64,000 bases of DNA. Origin: Nocardia elegans NBRC 108235. Its GTDB lineage: Bacteria > Actinomycetota > Actinomycetes > Mycobacteriales > Mycobacteriaceae. The stretch covers positions 1 through 64,000 of the forward strand of contig NZ_BDBF01000026.1 of assembly GCF_001612845.1 (NCBI RefSeq), written 5' to 3'. The notes under the pieces are model-generated. The model had not been told where the DNA came from and made no database searches. It worked only from the letters and a program-made list of their open reading frames with translations. The position numbers and the translations under genes are program-made. This document shows, in pieces, positions 1-8,640 of this stretch. Positions within the stretch are counted from its first letter, which is position 1. Every line of letters begins with the position of its first letter.

Positions 1-779
1 AGTGCGGCGCCGACGCTGTATCCGGTCGCCGGATGCAGCAGTCCACCCGCCGCCCCGAAGACGCCGTCGCGAGCCCGGCCGCCCTCGACTGGGAAGCGCA
101 CCCGTTCGATCGGTGCGTCCGCGCCGAATTCGATTCCCCGGCAGCGCAATCGGTGTTCCAGGCGGCGCCGCAGCTCGTCCTGGCCGATCGCCGGCCGTCC
201 GGCCAGGCAGGTCTCCTCGAACAGCACCCGGCCGCCGCCCAGTGGGATTGTGTACAGGAACGACGCCGGTTCATCGGCCTCGGTGCCGTTGTCCCGGGAC
301 CAGTCCATGAAGACGGCCGGTTCGCGATCACGGTGCAGCACAACGCCGTAGGCGGTCTGCTCGGCTCGTCGCACGTCGCGGGCCAGTCCGCGGGCGTCGA
401 CCACGCGGTGCGCGGTCAGTGTCCGGCCCGAGGCCAGCCGCACGCGGTCGGGCCGCTCGATGTCCAGGATCCGGTCGGCGATCACCCGCACGCCGGACAG
501 GTCCAGCGCGTCCTGCAGCGCCGCGGTGTCGAAAACCTGATAGGTACGGGCGATCTCGACCTCGCGGATACCCCGGGCGAGCGGCCGCTCGATCGTCGCG
601 GCCACGACCCGGGCCGGCAGCCAGTCCGGCAATTCGTCGGCCCACGTGCCGTAGGTCGCGGGCCACCGGCGCCACGGATGCGGATCGATCGCGGTCACGG
701 CGAGTCCGCGGACGGCCGCGCGATGCGCCAGCGCCCGCCCGGACGGGCCGAGCCCGCAGACGATGAGATCGGCACTCAT
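1..779 (-). CDS. Lycopene cyclase family flavoprotein (3' end beyond the window)
   Basis: About 259 codons are visible, read leftward from an ATG at 779; the C-terminus lies outside the window. The N-terminus is a Rossmann FAD motif (DLIVCGLGPSGRALA) followed by IDPHPWRRWPATYGTWADE, matching the IDP...WPNNYGVW.DE block of CrtL/CrtY lycopene beta-cyclases. Further family marks are a FLYTIPLGGG segment and PATGYS near residue 250. In the family this enzyme closes the psi ends of lycopene to beta-ionone rings, using bound flavin without net redox. It is divergent from the membrane-protein gene at 925. No other carotenoid gene lies to the right, so any crt cluster would have to lie to the left. 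Family assignment is fairly sure; the exact substrate is not shown. Confidence 0.8.
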   Translation of the reverse strand, partial: MSADLIVCGLGPSGRALAHRAAVRGLAVTAIDPHPWRRWPATYGTWADELPDWLPARVVAATIERPLARGIREVEIARTYQVFDTAALQDALDLSGVRVIADRILDIERPDRVRLASGRTLTAHRVVDARGLARDVRRAEQTAYGVVLHRDREPAVFMDWSRDNGTEADEPASFLYTIPLGGGRVLFEETCLAGRPAIGQDELRRRLEHRLRCRGIEFGADAPIERVRFPVEGGRARDGVFGAAGGLLHPATGYSVGAA

Positions 780-924
780 GCCGCCATTGCAGCAGATCGG
801 ACGGACGCGGTGTGACCGGCCGTCGCATCACGGGGGGTATGTCGGGTCCGGTAGGGTCGACCCACGATGCCCGGGGGGACCACAACCGCGGAGGGCGCTG
901 CCCCGGGACGCGGAAGGTGGCAAG
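780..924. promoter_or_regulatory. Divergent intergenic region with a possible -10 element
   Basis: This 145-bp gap separates two divergent genes, so it should hold promoters in both directions. On the + strand TAGGGT at 852-857 fits the TAnnnT form common for actinobacterial housekeeping -10 elements and would leave a leader of about 60 nt before the ATG at 925. It overlaps the palindrome GGGTCGACCC at 854-863. No convincing -35 is visible. The assignment is inference. Confidence 0.25.
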
Positions 925-1785
925 ATGACGTATCCCCCCGGATCCGGGCCGTACGGTTACGGCCCGCAACAGCCCCACGACGCGGGGTGGGGGCGCGACC
1001 CGAACCGGCCCGGCTCGGGTTGGGACGCGGCACCGGGCGGGTGGGAGACGCCGGCGTGGGATCAGCAGATGCCCGCGCCGAACTGGGGGCAGCCCGCGCC
1101 CGGCGGCTATCCGACTCCGCCGCCGCCGAAGAACAACAGCGGGCTCGTCGTCGGCATCGTCTTCGGCGTGATCGCGCTGCTGGTGATCGCCGTCGGCATC
1201 GTGGTGGTCGCGACTCGCGACTCCGGCGGCGACGACCGGGCCGGCGGAACCAGCACGCCCTCGCTCGTGCCCGCCACCACCGACGCCCGGACCACCACCG
1301 CGGCCCCGACCACCAGCGCGAGTCCCGGCACGTCCGGGCACCTGAGCTATCAGGAATACGGGCACGACTGGAACTTCAAGGCCGGCGATGTGGAACTACA
1401 CGCCGACTGGATCGAGGGCCGCGACCATCCCAGCTGCGCCGATATCGAGGTCGGAGGCAAACTCACGTCGCTGGGCTGCCGGTACGCGGCGGAGATGGTG
1501 TACAAGGCCGAGGGCGGTTCGCTGATGTTGACCCAATTCATCATGGGGATGTCGAGCAGCGACACCGCCGCGGCCGCACCCGGCGCGTATACCGACGACG
1601 ACCTGAAACTGCGGCCCGGTACCTACATCTCGAACTTCACGACCGGCAAGTGGAAGGACGACGCCGAGAAGCAGTTCCTCGTCGTCACCTTCGCCACCGC
1701 GACCAGTTCGGTGGACGAGGGCACCGTGAAGAAGTACCTGAAGTACCGGCACGACGACATCCTCGGCGCCCTCGCCTTCCGCTGA
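925..1785 (+). CDS. Proline-rich single-pass membrane protein of unknown function
   Basis: The protein has 286 residues. The ATG at 925 is chosen because AAGGTGG lies just upstream; longer in-frame starts have no such site. Residues 1-70 are rich in Pro, Gly, Tyr and Trp (repeats of the PPGSGPYGYGPQ and NWGQPAPGGYPTPPPPK kind) and are probably cytoplasmic. One transmembrane helix follows (GLVVGIVFGVIALLVIAVGIVVV), then a Thr/Ser/Ala-rich linker and an extracellular domain of about 180 residues with two Cys that could pair. This layout recurs in actinobacterial envelope proteins, but I do not recognise the extracellular domain and propose no function. It stands alone, divergent from the lycopene cyclase. 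Confidence 0.75.
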   Translation: MTYPPGSGPYGYGPQQPHDAGWGRDPNRPGSGWDAAPGGWETPAWDQQMPAPNWGQPAPGGYPTPPPPKNNSGLVVGIVFGVIALLVIAVGIVVVATRDSGGDDRAGGTSTPSLVPATTDARTTTAAPTTSASPGTSGHLSYQEYGHDWNFKAGDVELHADWIEGRDHPSCADIEVGGKLTSLGCRYAAEMVYKAEGGSLMLTQFIMGMSSSDTAAAAPGAYTDDDLKLRPGTYISNFTTGKWKDDAEKQFLVVTFATATSSVDEGTVKKYLKYRHDDILGALAFR

Positions 1786-1806
1786 CGGGGTGTGCGGTCG
1801 CCCGGT

Positions 1807-2571
1807 TCAGATACCGCCGGTTGCGAGCAGGCCGCCGTCGACCCGCACCACTTCGCCGGTGATCCACGCGGCCTGATCGGAGACCAGGAATCCGACCAGC
1901 GCGGCCACATCCTCGGGCGTGCCCAGGCGTCGCAGCGGATAGGTCGCGGCCACCGCCTCCTCGTTGTCGGTGACCAGCGCGTCGGCGAATTTCGTCTTGA
2001 CCACGCCCGGCGCGACGGCGTTCACCCGGATCGACGGACCCAGCTGCCAGGCCAGTTCCTCGGTGAGCCGGATGAGGGCCGCCTTGGACGCGCCGTAGGC
2101 GGCGATCACACCCGTCGAGCGGATGCCGGCCACACTCGCGAGGTTCACCACCGCGCCGCCGTGCTCGCCCATCCACGCCCGGTAGGCCTGCTGCACATAG
2201 CCCAGCGCCGCGACCACATTGACGTCGAAGATCTTGCGCACCGCCCCGAGATCGGCCTCCATCAACGACCCGTAGACGGGGTTGATGCCGGTGTTGTTGA
2301 TCAGGATGTCCAGGGATCCGAATTCGGCGACGGCGGTGTCCACCTGCTCGGCCCGCGCCGCCTCGTCACCCGAATTGCCCGCCAGCGCAACGACTTTTCC
2401 CGGATGACCGAGCGCGCGCAGCCGGTCGGCCGCCTCGGCCAGCGGTTCCGGTTTGCGGGCGGTGATCAGCACGTTCGCCCCACGTCGCAGCAGCTCCGCC
2501 GCCACCGCGTACCCGATACCGCGGCTCGCACCGCTGACCAGCGCACCCTTACCCAACAGATCCTCGCTCAT
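1807..2571 (-). CDS. SDR family oxidoreductase (FabG-like)
   Basis: A 254-residue short-chain dehydrogenase/reductase. The nucleotide-binding motif GASRGIG is at about residue 12, the NNTGIN version of NNAG is near 90 (Thr where Ala is usual), the catalytic YGASK lies near 155, and the C-terminus ends in the classical VDGGLLATGG stretch. These mark a classical tetrameric NAD(P)(H)-dependent SDR; the substrate cannot be read from sequence. The ATG at 2571 is preferred over a longer reading because the SDR fold begins there and AAGG lies about 10 nt upstream. It follows the DUF1003 gene by 11 bp on the same strand, so the two are probably cotranscribed. Confidence 0.85.
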   Translation of the reverse strand: MSEDLLGKGALVSGASRGIGYAVAAELLRRGANVLITARKPEPLAEAADRLRALGHPGKVVALAGNSGDEAARAEQVDTAVAEFGSLDILINNTGINPVYGSLMEADLGAVRKIFDVNVVAALGYVQQAYRAWMGEHGGAVVNLASVAGIRSTGVIAAYGASKAALIRLTEELAWQLGPSIRVNAVAPGVVKTKFADALVTDNEEAVAATYPLRRLGTPEDVAALVGFLVSDQAAWITGEVVRVDGGLLATGGI

Positions 2572-2582
2572 GGATCGCGACC

Positions 2583-4013
2583 TTACGTCAGGTGAGCGCG
2601 GGCGGCGTCGCGGACCCGGGGCGGGGTGCTGCGCAGCACCTGGAAGCCGGCACCGGAGACCATGACCGGGATGCGCCGGGCCGCCTGCAGGTAGCGGATC
2701 CGCGCAGAGCGGGGCAGCTCCGGCCACGGCAGCGGTTCGGCGTCGTCGGGGTCGGGGTGGGCGGCTCCGCCGAGCAGGGCGCGCCGATCCGCGATCCGGC
2801 GTTCGTAGTCGAGCCGCGCGAGCAGCCCGATCTCGTCGTCGTCGAAGGTGACCGCGAAGGCCGGATCGAAGGCGGGCACCATGAAGCAGCCGATCGCGGC
2901 GAGATCTTCGCCGATACCGCGGGCCTGCAGCCGATAGGTGCGGCGGTCCTGGTCGCTGAGTTCGTTCCAGTGGCGCAGGGCGGCGGCGTCGGCCGGCGCC
3001 TCACCGGTGGTCATGACGGTGTGAGCGCGGGCCTGGTGGTCGACCCGTTCGCTGGTTTCGTGCAGCGCGCGCCCGAGTTGTTCGCTGACCCGGTCGGTGA
3101 CGTATCCGGTGAGGCTGTCGATGACGCGGTCCTGTGCGGTGAGCCGGGCCTTCATCCGCCGGCATTCGTGCAGAACCGCCTGCGCGTCGAGGAAGGTCTG
3201 CTCGGAACGGCGGTCACCGGTGCGCCCGAGCACGTCCTGGCCCACCATGATCACGATCATGAACACCAGTTGCGCGAGCGTGGACAGAAACGCCATGAAG
3301 GCGAACGGGTACGGGTCCACCCGCTGAATTCCCGCCTGCGCCAGCACAACCCACAGAATCTGCGAGCCGAGCGCGAGATAGAAGCCCCACACGCTGCCCA
3401 GTCGCTCGGTCAGCCACACCGCGATCCGGTCGTTGGTGCTGACCGCCTGGTCGGCGGCCTGCGGCGGCGGCTGCACCCGATGCCGTTCGATCCACGGATG
3501 CGGTGTCGACTCGAGCAGGCTCAGGCCCCGGCTGAGCGCGCGGTCGTGGTGGTCCAGATGCGCCTGCAGATCCGCGACCTGGGCGAAGATCGCCTCGGTG
3601 TTCTCGTAGGTCTGCACCGACCGGCGGTCGGCGGCGGCGCTGAGCACCCGCTGGCCCACCAGGATCACCAGGCACAGGATCAGCTGCGCGACATTGTCGA
3701 CGAACAGCAGGAACGGGAACGGATACGGGTCTACCGGGCGCAGCGGCCCCCAGGTCGCCAGCGCCATCCAGGCGCTGAACCCGATGAGCACCAGATACAG
3801 CGCGGGCATCGATCCGATCCAGCGGGTGAGGACGGCCGCGACCGCGTCGTTGACGCCGATGCGTTCGTCGGCCATCGTCACCGCACCGGTGTGCGTCTCG
3901 AAATCCAGAGCGGTATCGACATCGGCGTCGGTGGGCGCAATCGCGGTCGCGCCGCTGTGCGCGTTAGGTTCGCCGCCGCTGCGTATCTCGTCGGCCCGGC
4001 TGTCGCTGCTCAC
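2583..4013 (-). CDS. Tandem DUF1003 membrane protein with RyR-like C-terminal domain
   Basis: The protein has 476 residues. Two homologous membrane modules are visible: the first begins near residue 60 (RWIGSMPALYLVLIGF) and the second near 200 (ERLGSVWGFYLALGSQ). Each has a conserved VDPYPFPF or VDPYPFAF turn, a second helix ending in VGQ, and a soluble coiled tail. This is the DUF1003 pattern, normally present once in a protein of about 160-200 residues, so the gene is an internal duplication. Near residue 345, RHWNELSDQDRRTYRLQARGI resembles a RyR-type repeat, which binds phosphorylated or nucleotide ligands in other proteins. No enzymatic role is known to me. It precedes the FabG-like gene on the same strand. 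Confidence 0.75.
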   Translation of the reverse strand: MSSDSRADEIRSGGEPNAHSGATAIAPTDADVDTALDFETHTGAVTMADERIGVNDAVAAVLTRWIGSMPALYLVLIGFSAWMALATWGPLRPVDPYPFPFLLFVDNVAQLILCLVILVGQRVLSAAADRRSVQTYENTEAIFAQVADLQAHLDHHDRALSRGLSLLESTPHPWIERHRVQPPPQAADQAVSTNDRIAVWLTERLGSVWGFYLALGSQILWVVLAQAGIQRVDPYPFAFMAFLSTLAQLVFMIVIMVGQDVLGRTGDRRSEQTFLDAQAVLHECRRMKARLTAQDRVIDSLTGYVTDRVSEQLGRALHETSERVDHQARAHTVMTTGEAPADAAALRHWNELSDQDRRTYRLQARGIGEDLAAIGCFMVPAFDPAFAVTFDDDEIGLLARLDYERRIADRRALLGGAAHPDPDDAEPLPWPELPRSARIRYLQAARRIPVMVSGAGFQVLRSTPPRVRDAARAHLT

Positions 4014-4057
4014 CTCTACGGCCCCCTCGCCTGCGCTCGTCCGATACCGCGCACTGT

Positions 4058-4077
4058 ACGTGCCCGCTATGGCACGT
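4058..4077. promoter_or_regulatory. Inverted repeat upstream of the DUF1003 gene
   Basis: ACGTGCC at 4058-4064 is the exact complement of GGCACGT at 4071-4077, with a 6-nt spacer. It lies 45 bp upstream of the DUF1003 gene. It could be an operator or a small hairpin. No adjacent regulator suggests its partner, so this is weak inference. Confidence 0.3.
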
Positions 4078-4241
4078 GCGCATCCGCTACGCGGGGGAGC
4101 AGGTCATGTGGCGGTGAAACCCGCAGTGGTGCAGGGGTTTCAGTTTTCGGCGCCGGCAGCTCGCCCGCGCCGAGGAAAGCCGGCGGTTCCCTCGTCGGCA
4201 ACTGCCGGCCTCCCTCGGCCGCGATATGCCCGGCGTGTCGC

Positions 4242-5123
4242 TCAGCGCCGCAGGAGATCGGTGATCACATCGACCACCGCGTCCGGCGCCTCCTCGGCCA
4301 TGAAATGTCCCAGCGCGAGGGTGCGGTGGTCGAGGTCGGTGGCCCATTCACGCCATACCGCGGCCGCGTCGTAACCGAGTTCGGCGCCCCAATCCTGCTG
4401 AATCACGGTGACCGGCATGGTGAGTCGGTGTCCGGCGGCGCGGTCGGCCCGGTCGTGGTCGAGATCGACGGTGGCCGAGGCACGGTAATCGGCGACGATC
4501 GAATCCACCGCGCCGGCACACGCGCGCAGGTACTCCCGGCGGACGTCGTCGGGAATCGCGTCGGGGCGCAGGCACCAGGCGTCGAGGAAATGGCCGAAGA
4601 AGTCGTCGGCGCTCGCGCGGATCATGCGCTCGGGCAGCCCGGGCGGCTGGGCCATCAGATAGAGGTGGAAGGCGACCGCGGCGGTACGGCCGTGCAGGAC
4701 CTCCCACATATCCGATGTCGGCAGTACATCCAGCACCGCGAGATGGGAGATCCGATCGGGACGGTCGAGTCCGGCGCGAATCGCCACCAGGGCGCCGCGG
4801 TCGTGTCCGGCCAGCGCGAACCGATCGAATCCGAAGTGGTCGGCCAGCGCGATCACATCGGAGGCCATCGTGCGTTTGGCATAGGTGCCGGAATCGGCGG
4901 CGACCGGTTTGTCGCTGTCGCCGTAGCCGCGCAGGTCCGGGCACAGCACCGTGTGGTCGCGGGCCAGCGCCGGTGCGACGTGACGCCACATCAGATGCGT
5001 CTGCGGAAAGCCGTGCAACAGCACGATCGGAGTACCGGAGCCGGCGTGCGCCACGGACAACGCGACATCCTCGGCGACCGGAACGCGATCGTAGTAAAGA
5101 CCGGGGACGGTGGGTGCGGACAT
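4242..5123 (-). CDS. Alpha/beta hydrolase, fluoroacetate-dehalogenase-like
   Basis: A 293-residue single-domain alpha/beta hydrolase. The oxyanion motif HGFPQTHLMW is near residue 38, DLRGYGDSDKP near 64 and the nucleophile elbow GHDRG near 108, giving Asp rather than Ser as nucleophile. The catalytic His is in LALGHFMAEEAP near 275. Asp nucleophile, HGFPQ and VLDVLPT after the elbow are the pattern of fluoroacetate dehalogenases and epoxide hydrolases, which hydrolyse through an ester intermediate. Dehalogenase activity is a family inference; epoxide hydrolase is equally possible. It is divergent from the SARP-type regulator gene, whose start lies about 70 bp away, so that regulator may have controlled it. 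Confidence 0.75.
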   Translation of the reverse strand: MSAPTVPGLYYDRVPVAEDVALSVAHAGSGTPIVLLHGFPQTHLMWRHVAPALARDHTVLCPDLRGYGDSDKPVAADSGTYAKRTMASDVIALADHFGFDRFALAGHDRGALVAIRAGLDRPDRISHLAVLDVLPTSDMWEVLHGRTAAVAFHLYLMAQPPGLPERMIRASADDFFGHFLDAWCLRPDAIPDDVRREYLRACAGAVDSIVADYRASATVDLDHDRADRAAGHRLTMPVTVIQQDWGAELGYDAAAVWREWATDLDHRTLALGHFMAEEAPDAVVDVITDLLRR

Positions 5124-5192
5124 GCGGTGACGATCCCTTCTCTAGGCTGGTTCGGTGCGATATCCATGCTCGGCGGCGGCAATGAGCAACCG

Positions 5193-7119
5193 ATGAGTGC
5201 GCAGCTCACCGGCTCCGACGCGGCACCGACGGCCGGTGTCCTGGGCCCGGTGCGGGCCGTCGCCGCCGACGGGACGCCGCTGCCGCTGCACGGCCCCCGG
5301 CATGCCGAGGTGCTGGCCCGCCTGATCGCCGCCGGCGGACGGATGGTGCCGGTGCCGGCCTTGGTGGCAGACCTGTGGGAGGACCCGCCGCCGGGCGCGG
5401 TCGCCGCCGTGCGCACCTTCGTCGCCGCCCTGCGCCGTGCCCTGGAACCCGGCCGCGCGCCGCGCACCCCTTCCCGCGTGGTCGTCACCGAGGGCGCCGG
5501 ATACCGCGTGGTGCTGCCTCGCGATCACGTCGACGCCTGGTATTTCGACGATCTGGTCCGCGCGGCGGCGAATCAGGCCGGGCCGCAGCGGATCGAGACG
5601 CTGGAGACGGCCCTCGCGCTCTGGCGCGGAGACGCCTACGGCGACTACCGGTGGGCGGCCGGAGACATCGCGAAGCTCGATGAATTACGTTCTGCGGCAG
5701 TGGAAATGCTCGCGGAGGCGCGGATCCGCCAGGGACGGCCGGAACAGGCCGTCGCCGAACTCGAAACCTATCTGCACGAGCATCCCGTGCGGGAGCGAGC
5801 CTGGCTGCTGCAGGCGCGAGGACTGTGGCAGGCCGGGCGGCGGGCCGACGCGCTGGCGGCGCTGCGGCGGGCCCGATCCCGGCTGGGCACGGAAGCCGGA
5901 TTGGATCCCAGCGCCGAACTGATCGCCCTCGAACGCGAAATCCTCACCGGAGAAACGGAATTCGGTGAGCGCCGATTGTGGCGTGACACTGTCGCCGCCT
6001 ACGGTGCCACCGGCCCGCGCAGCCGCATCACCTCCGCCGCCGATCTGCTGCGCGGCCTGGCCCTGACCGACGCGACCGGTCTGATGACCGCCCAGGATCG
6101 CCGGGCGCACGCCATCGACGACCTGTTCGCGAGTGACGATCCCGAACTCACGGCCACCGCGCTGACCCGCATGGAGGTACCGGGGGTCTGGTCGGTGCTC
6201 GATGATCCGGCCCGGTCGGCGCGCGTGGCCGAGGCCGCCCGCACCACCCTCGAACGCTTGGACGACGATGCCGCGCCCGCGCTGCGCGCCCGGCTGCTCG
6301 CGCTGTTCGCGATCGAAACCCGTCGGCCGCCGTGGCGCGTCCGGCGCCGACGCCGCGCGAGCGGCCGAACGCATCGCCCGCGACCTGGGGGATCCGGCCG
6401 TGCTCGTGCTCGCTCTCGACGCCCGATTCCTGCAGTCCTTCCACACGCCTGGCCGCTGGCCGATGCGGGCGCGGCTCGCCGAGGAGCTGATCACGGTGTC
6501 GCGCCGGCACGACCTGTCGACCTACCTGATCTTGGGTCACCTCGTCGCGATGCAGGCCGCGGCCGCGGTGGGCGAGGTGGGCGTCGCCGACGAGCATGCC
6601 GCCGCGGCGGACCGGCTCGCGGTGCGCTACGAGCGCGACCTCGTCGGGGTGTTCACCACCTGGTACCGCGCGCTGCGCACGGTCCTCACCGACCGGCCGG
6701 AACCGGAAGTGGCAGACGCCTACGAACGCGCGCTCGCCACCCTGCCGGGCTGCGGCATGCCCGGTGTCGCAGCGGGTCTCGCGCCGCTGACCGGCCTGTG
6801 CCTCGCGCTGCGGGCAGGCCGGGACCCGGCCGAATTCGCCGCGGCCGACTTCGGGCCGAACACTCCGTATGTCGCCGCGCTGCTCGAACCCGAGCGCGCC
6901 CACGAACTGCTGCGCGCGGCGCCGGCGCCGGCGCCGGACCACTTGGCCGAATTGCGTTGGGCGCTATTGGGAATCGCCGCCGACCGATGCTCGGACCGGA
7001 GTACCGCGCGTCAGGTGCATCGCGCCCTGTCCCCGGCGCGCGGCGAACTGCTCGGAGCGGGCACCGGCATGCTGAGCCTCGGTCCGGCCGGTGCACTGCT
7101 CGATCGTTCGGCACCGTAA
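5193..7119 (+). pseudogene. SARP/BTAD-type transcriptional regulator, split by a frameshift
   Basis: The first frame encodes a winged-helix OmpR-like domain (LGPVRA... GPRHAEVLARLIAAGGRMVPV... RTFVAALRRALEP... TEGAGYRVVLP) and then a bacterial transcriptional activation domain (WYFDDLVRAA to AELIALEREIL), together about 250 residues, as in Streptomyces antibiotic regulatory proteins. Past residue 380 the frame turns into Arg-rich nonsense. The normal sequence resumes one base over, at GASGADAARAAERIARDLGDPA, and continues to a stop at 7119. The switch is at about 6321-6345. A single extra base, or loss of two, explains it. The gene is therefore either a recent pseudogene or a sequencing error. 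The start is 5193, or 5166 in the same frame; neither has a strong ribosome site. It is divergent from the alpha/beta hydrolase. Confidence 0.7.
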
Positions 7120-7149
7120 CGAAACATCCGGCGTGGCGATCCCTCGGAT

Positions 7150-7377
7150 GTGAGTATCAACGGCCTCTCGGCCGCCCAGCAGCGCGCCGCGTTGCGACGC
7201 CTGGTGGTGGCCTTCGGTGAACTGAACACCATCGTCGAACTCGCCGCGAACGAAGCCTCTCCGGACCTACGCGAACACGCCGAACTCGCGCGGGACATGC
7301 TCGGCGCCCTGGTCACGGAGGTGGCCCAGCCGGGGCGCGACCAGCCATGCTATCTGCCATTGACAAATGGCACATAG
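7150..7377 (+). CDS. Small helical hypothetical protein
   Basis: Seventy-five codons starting at GTG 7150, 30 bp after the SARP gene. Codons have the strong third-position G/C bias of real genes up to about residue 62 (LSAAQQRAALRRLVVAFGEL, then HAELARDMLGALVTEV), which suggests two amphipathic helices. The last dozen codons run into the palindrome and promoter of the next operon and look less coding. I do not recognise a family. It may be a small regulator or a non-functional reading frame. Confidence 0.4.
   Translation: MSINGLSAAQQRAALRRLVVAFGELNTIVELAANEASPDLREHAELARDMLGALVTEVAQPGRDQPCYLPLTNGT
7355..7372. promoter_or_regulatory. Palindromic operator overlapping a TTGACA -35 box
   Basis: TGCCATT at 7355-7361 and AATGGCA at 7366-7372 are exact complements around GACA, making an 18-bp operator-like palindrome. 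TTGACA at 7360-7365, a perfect -35 hexamer, lies inside it. The ATG of the next gene is at 7396, so transcription would be nearly leaderless or start close to it; the -10 is not clear. A regulator bound here would block the promoter of the SDR, diiron and monooxygenase operon. The MerR gene at the end of that operon is one candidate partner, though MerR sites usually lie between -35 and -10. Confidence 0.5.
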
Positions 7378-7395
7378 GTAGCTGATGCTCGGTAT

Positions 7396-7716
7396 ATGGA
7401 GACGAGAAGGTCAACGGAGACCTCACCGTCGGCCACCGCACCGGTCCCGTCGTCACCGTCGCTGCGTTCGCGGCTGGCGCTGACCGCGGGACGGTACGGG
7501 GTACGGCCGATCAACTGCCTGCTGCCGGCGAATCCGCTCGGCATCGCCGCGGCCCGTGGGCTGGTCGCGTCGATCATGGCGATCTGCGGGCCGGTGCTGC
7601 CGCTGGCCGTACCGGAGGCCGCGGCGGCGTTGCACCGCGCGGCCGCCTTCATCACCGGGGTACTCGCGCGATCCCGTGCGGCACAACCGGTATCGAGTGC
7701 CCGAGAGGCGGGATAG
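7396..7716 (+). CDS. Small hydrophobic protein opening a monooxygenase operon
   Basis: A 106-residue product. The first 20 residues are polar and Ser/Pro-rich. The rest is largely apolar (INCLLPANPLGIAAARGLVAS, IMAICGPVLPLAVPEAAAAL), which could be one or two membrane or hairpin helices. It starts at an ATG 24 bp after the palindrome and ends inside the start of the following SDR gene (stop at 7714-7716, SDR ATG at 7719), so the genes are translationally coupled. I know no function; its position suggests a membrane-tethering or accessory role for the oxidative enzymes downstream. Confidence 0.6.
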   Translation: METRRSTETSPSATAPVPSSPSLRSRLALTAGRYGVRPINCLLPANPLGIAAARGLVASIMAICGPVLPLAVPEAAAALHRAAAFITGVLARSRAAQPVSSAREAG

Positions 7717-7718
7717 TG

Positions 7719-8639
7719 ATGTGGATCGTGGATGCGATGGCGGGGGCGAATGCGGCGCTGCGGTCGGTGATCGGCGGCGACCGCAGTACCTATGACGCGA
7801 AGGCCGTCGTCACCGGAGCCGGCAGCGGGATCGGGCGTGCCTTCGCCCTCGAGCTGGCCCGGCGCGGGGGAGAGGTGATCTGTGCCGACATCGACCTCGG
7901 CCGCGCCGAGGAGACGGTCGCGCTCATCGACCGGATCCATGGCCGCCGCGCGTACGCGTATCGCTGTGACGTCGCCCAGCGCGCGGAGATGGAATCGCTG
8001 GCGCAGCACAGCGAAGCGATCTTCCACGGCCCGCCGACCCTGGTGATCAACAACGCCGGTGTCGGCATCGGCGGAAAGCCGGTGGGCGACATCGGATTCG
8101 AGGACTGGCAGTGGGCGCTGGGCATCAACCTGTGGGGTGTGGTGCACGGATGCGAACTGTTCGTGCCGCGGCTCCGCCGGGCCGGGCGCGGCGGCATCAT
8201 CAATGTGGCCTCGGCGGCCGGATTCGCCGCCGCACCCGCGATGGCCCCGTACAACGTCTCCAAGGCGGGCGTGGTGTCGCTGTCGGAAACCCTCGCCGCC
8301 GAACTGTCGGGCACCGGCGTCACCGTGACGGTACTGTGCCCGACCTTCGTGCGCACCAACGTCGCCCGCGACGGGCGCATCACCGCCGGATCGGCCCGCC
8401 TGGCCACCGAACTGATGCGCTGGACCGGCTTCTCGCCCGGCCACGTCGCGCGCATCACCCTCGACGCCCACGAGCGCGGCCGCCTGCATGTGCTGCCGCA
8501 GCTGGACGCGGTGGTCGTCTGGCATCTCAAACGACAATTCCCGGCCACCTACACCCGGGCCCTCGGCGTGCTGAACCGATATCTGCCGCAAGCGGATTCG
8601 GCTCCGGCATCGGCCGACAGCGAGAAGACAGGAGTCTGA
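7719..8639 (+). CDS. SDR family oxidoreductase in a monooxygenase operon
   Basis: A 306-residue short-chain dehydrogenase with an N-terminal extension of about 28 residues before the GAGSGIGRAFA cofactor motif. INNAGVG follows near residue 112 and the catalytic YNVSK near 178. Asp in CADIDLGRAEE at the end of the second beta strand favours NAD(H) over NADP(H). The C-terminal extension has the LDAHERGRLHVLPQLDAVVVW block seen in the actinobacterial SDRs that accompany flavin monooxygenases. A GTG overlapping the previous stop (7716) is an alternative start. The next gene begins one base after the stop. Likely role: oxidising or reducing the hydroxy or keto compound handled by the neighbouring monooxygenase. 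Confidence 0.85.
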   Translation: MWIVDAMAGANAALRSVIGGDRSTYDAKAVVTGAGSGIGRAFALELARRGGEVICADIDLGRAEETVALIDRIHGRRAYAYRCDVAQRAEMESLAQHSEAIFHGPPTLVINNAGVGIGGKPVGDIGFEDWQWALGINLWGVVHGCELFVPRLRRAGRGGIINVASAAGFAAAPAMAPYNVSKAGVVSLSETLAAELSGTGVTVTVLCPTFVRTNVARDGRITAGSARLATELMRWTGFSPGHVARITLDAHERGRLHVLPQLDAVVVWHLKRQFPATYTRALGVLNRYLPQADSAPASADSEKTGV

Positions 8640-8640
8640 C

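Noticed and set aside
2592..7220. A 1542-codon open frame on the + strand
   Set aside because: Its first 2600 bases lie opposite the SDR, DUF1003 and hydrolase genes and have no recognisable motif; only the part from about 5193 is real, as the SARP-type regulator.
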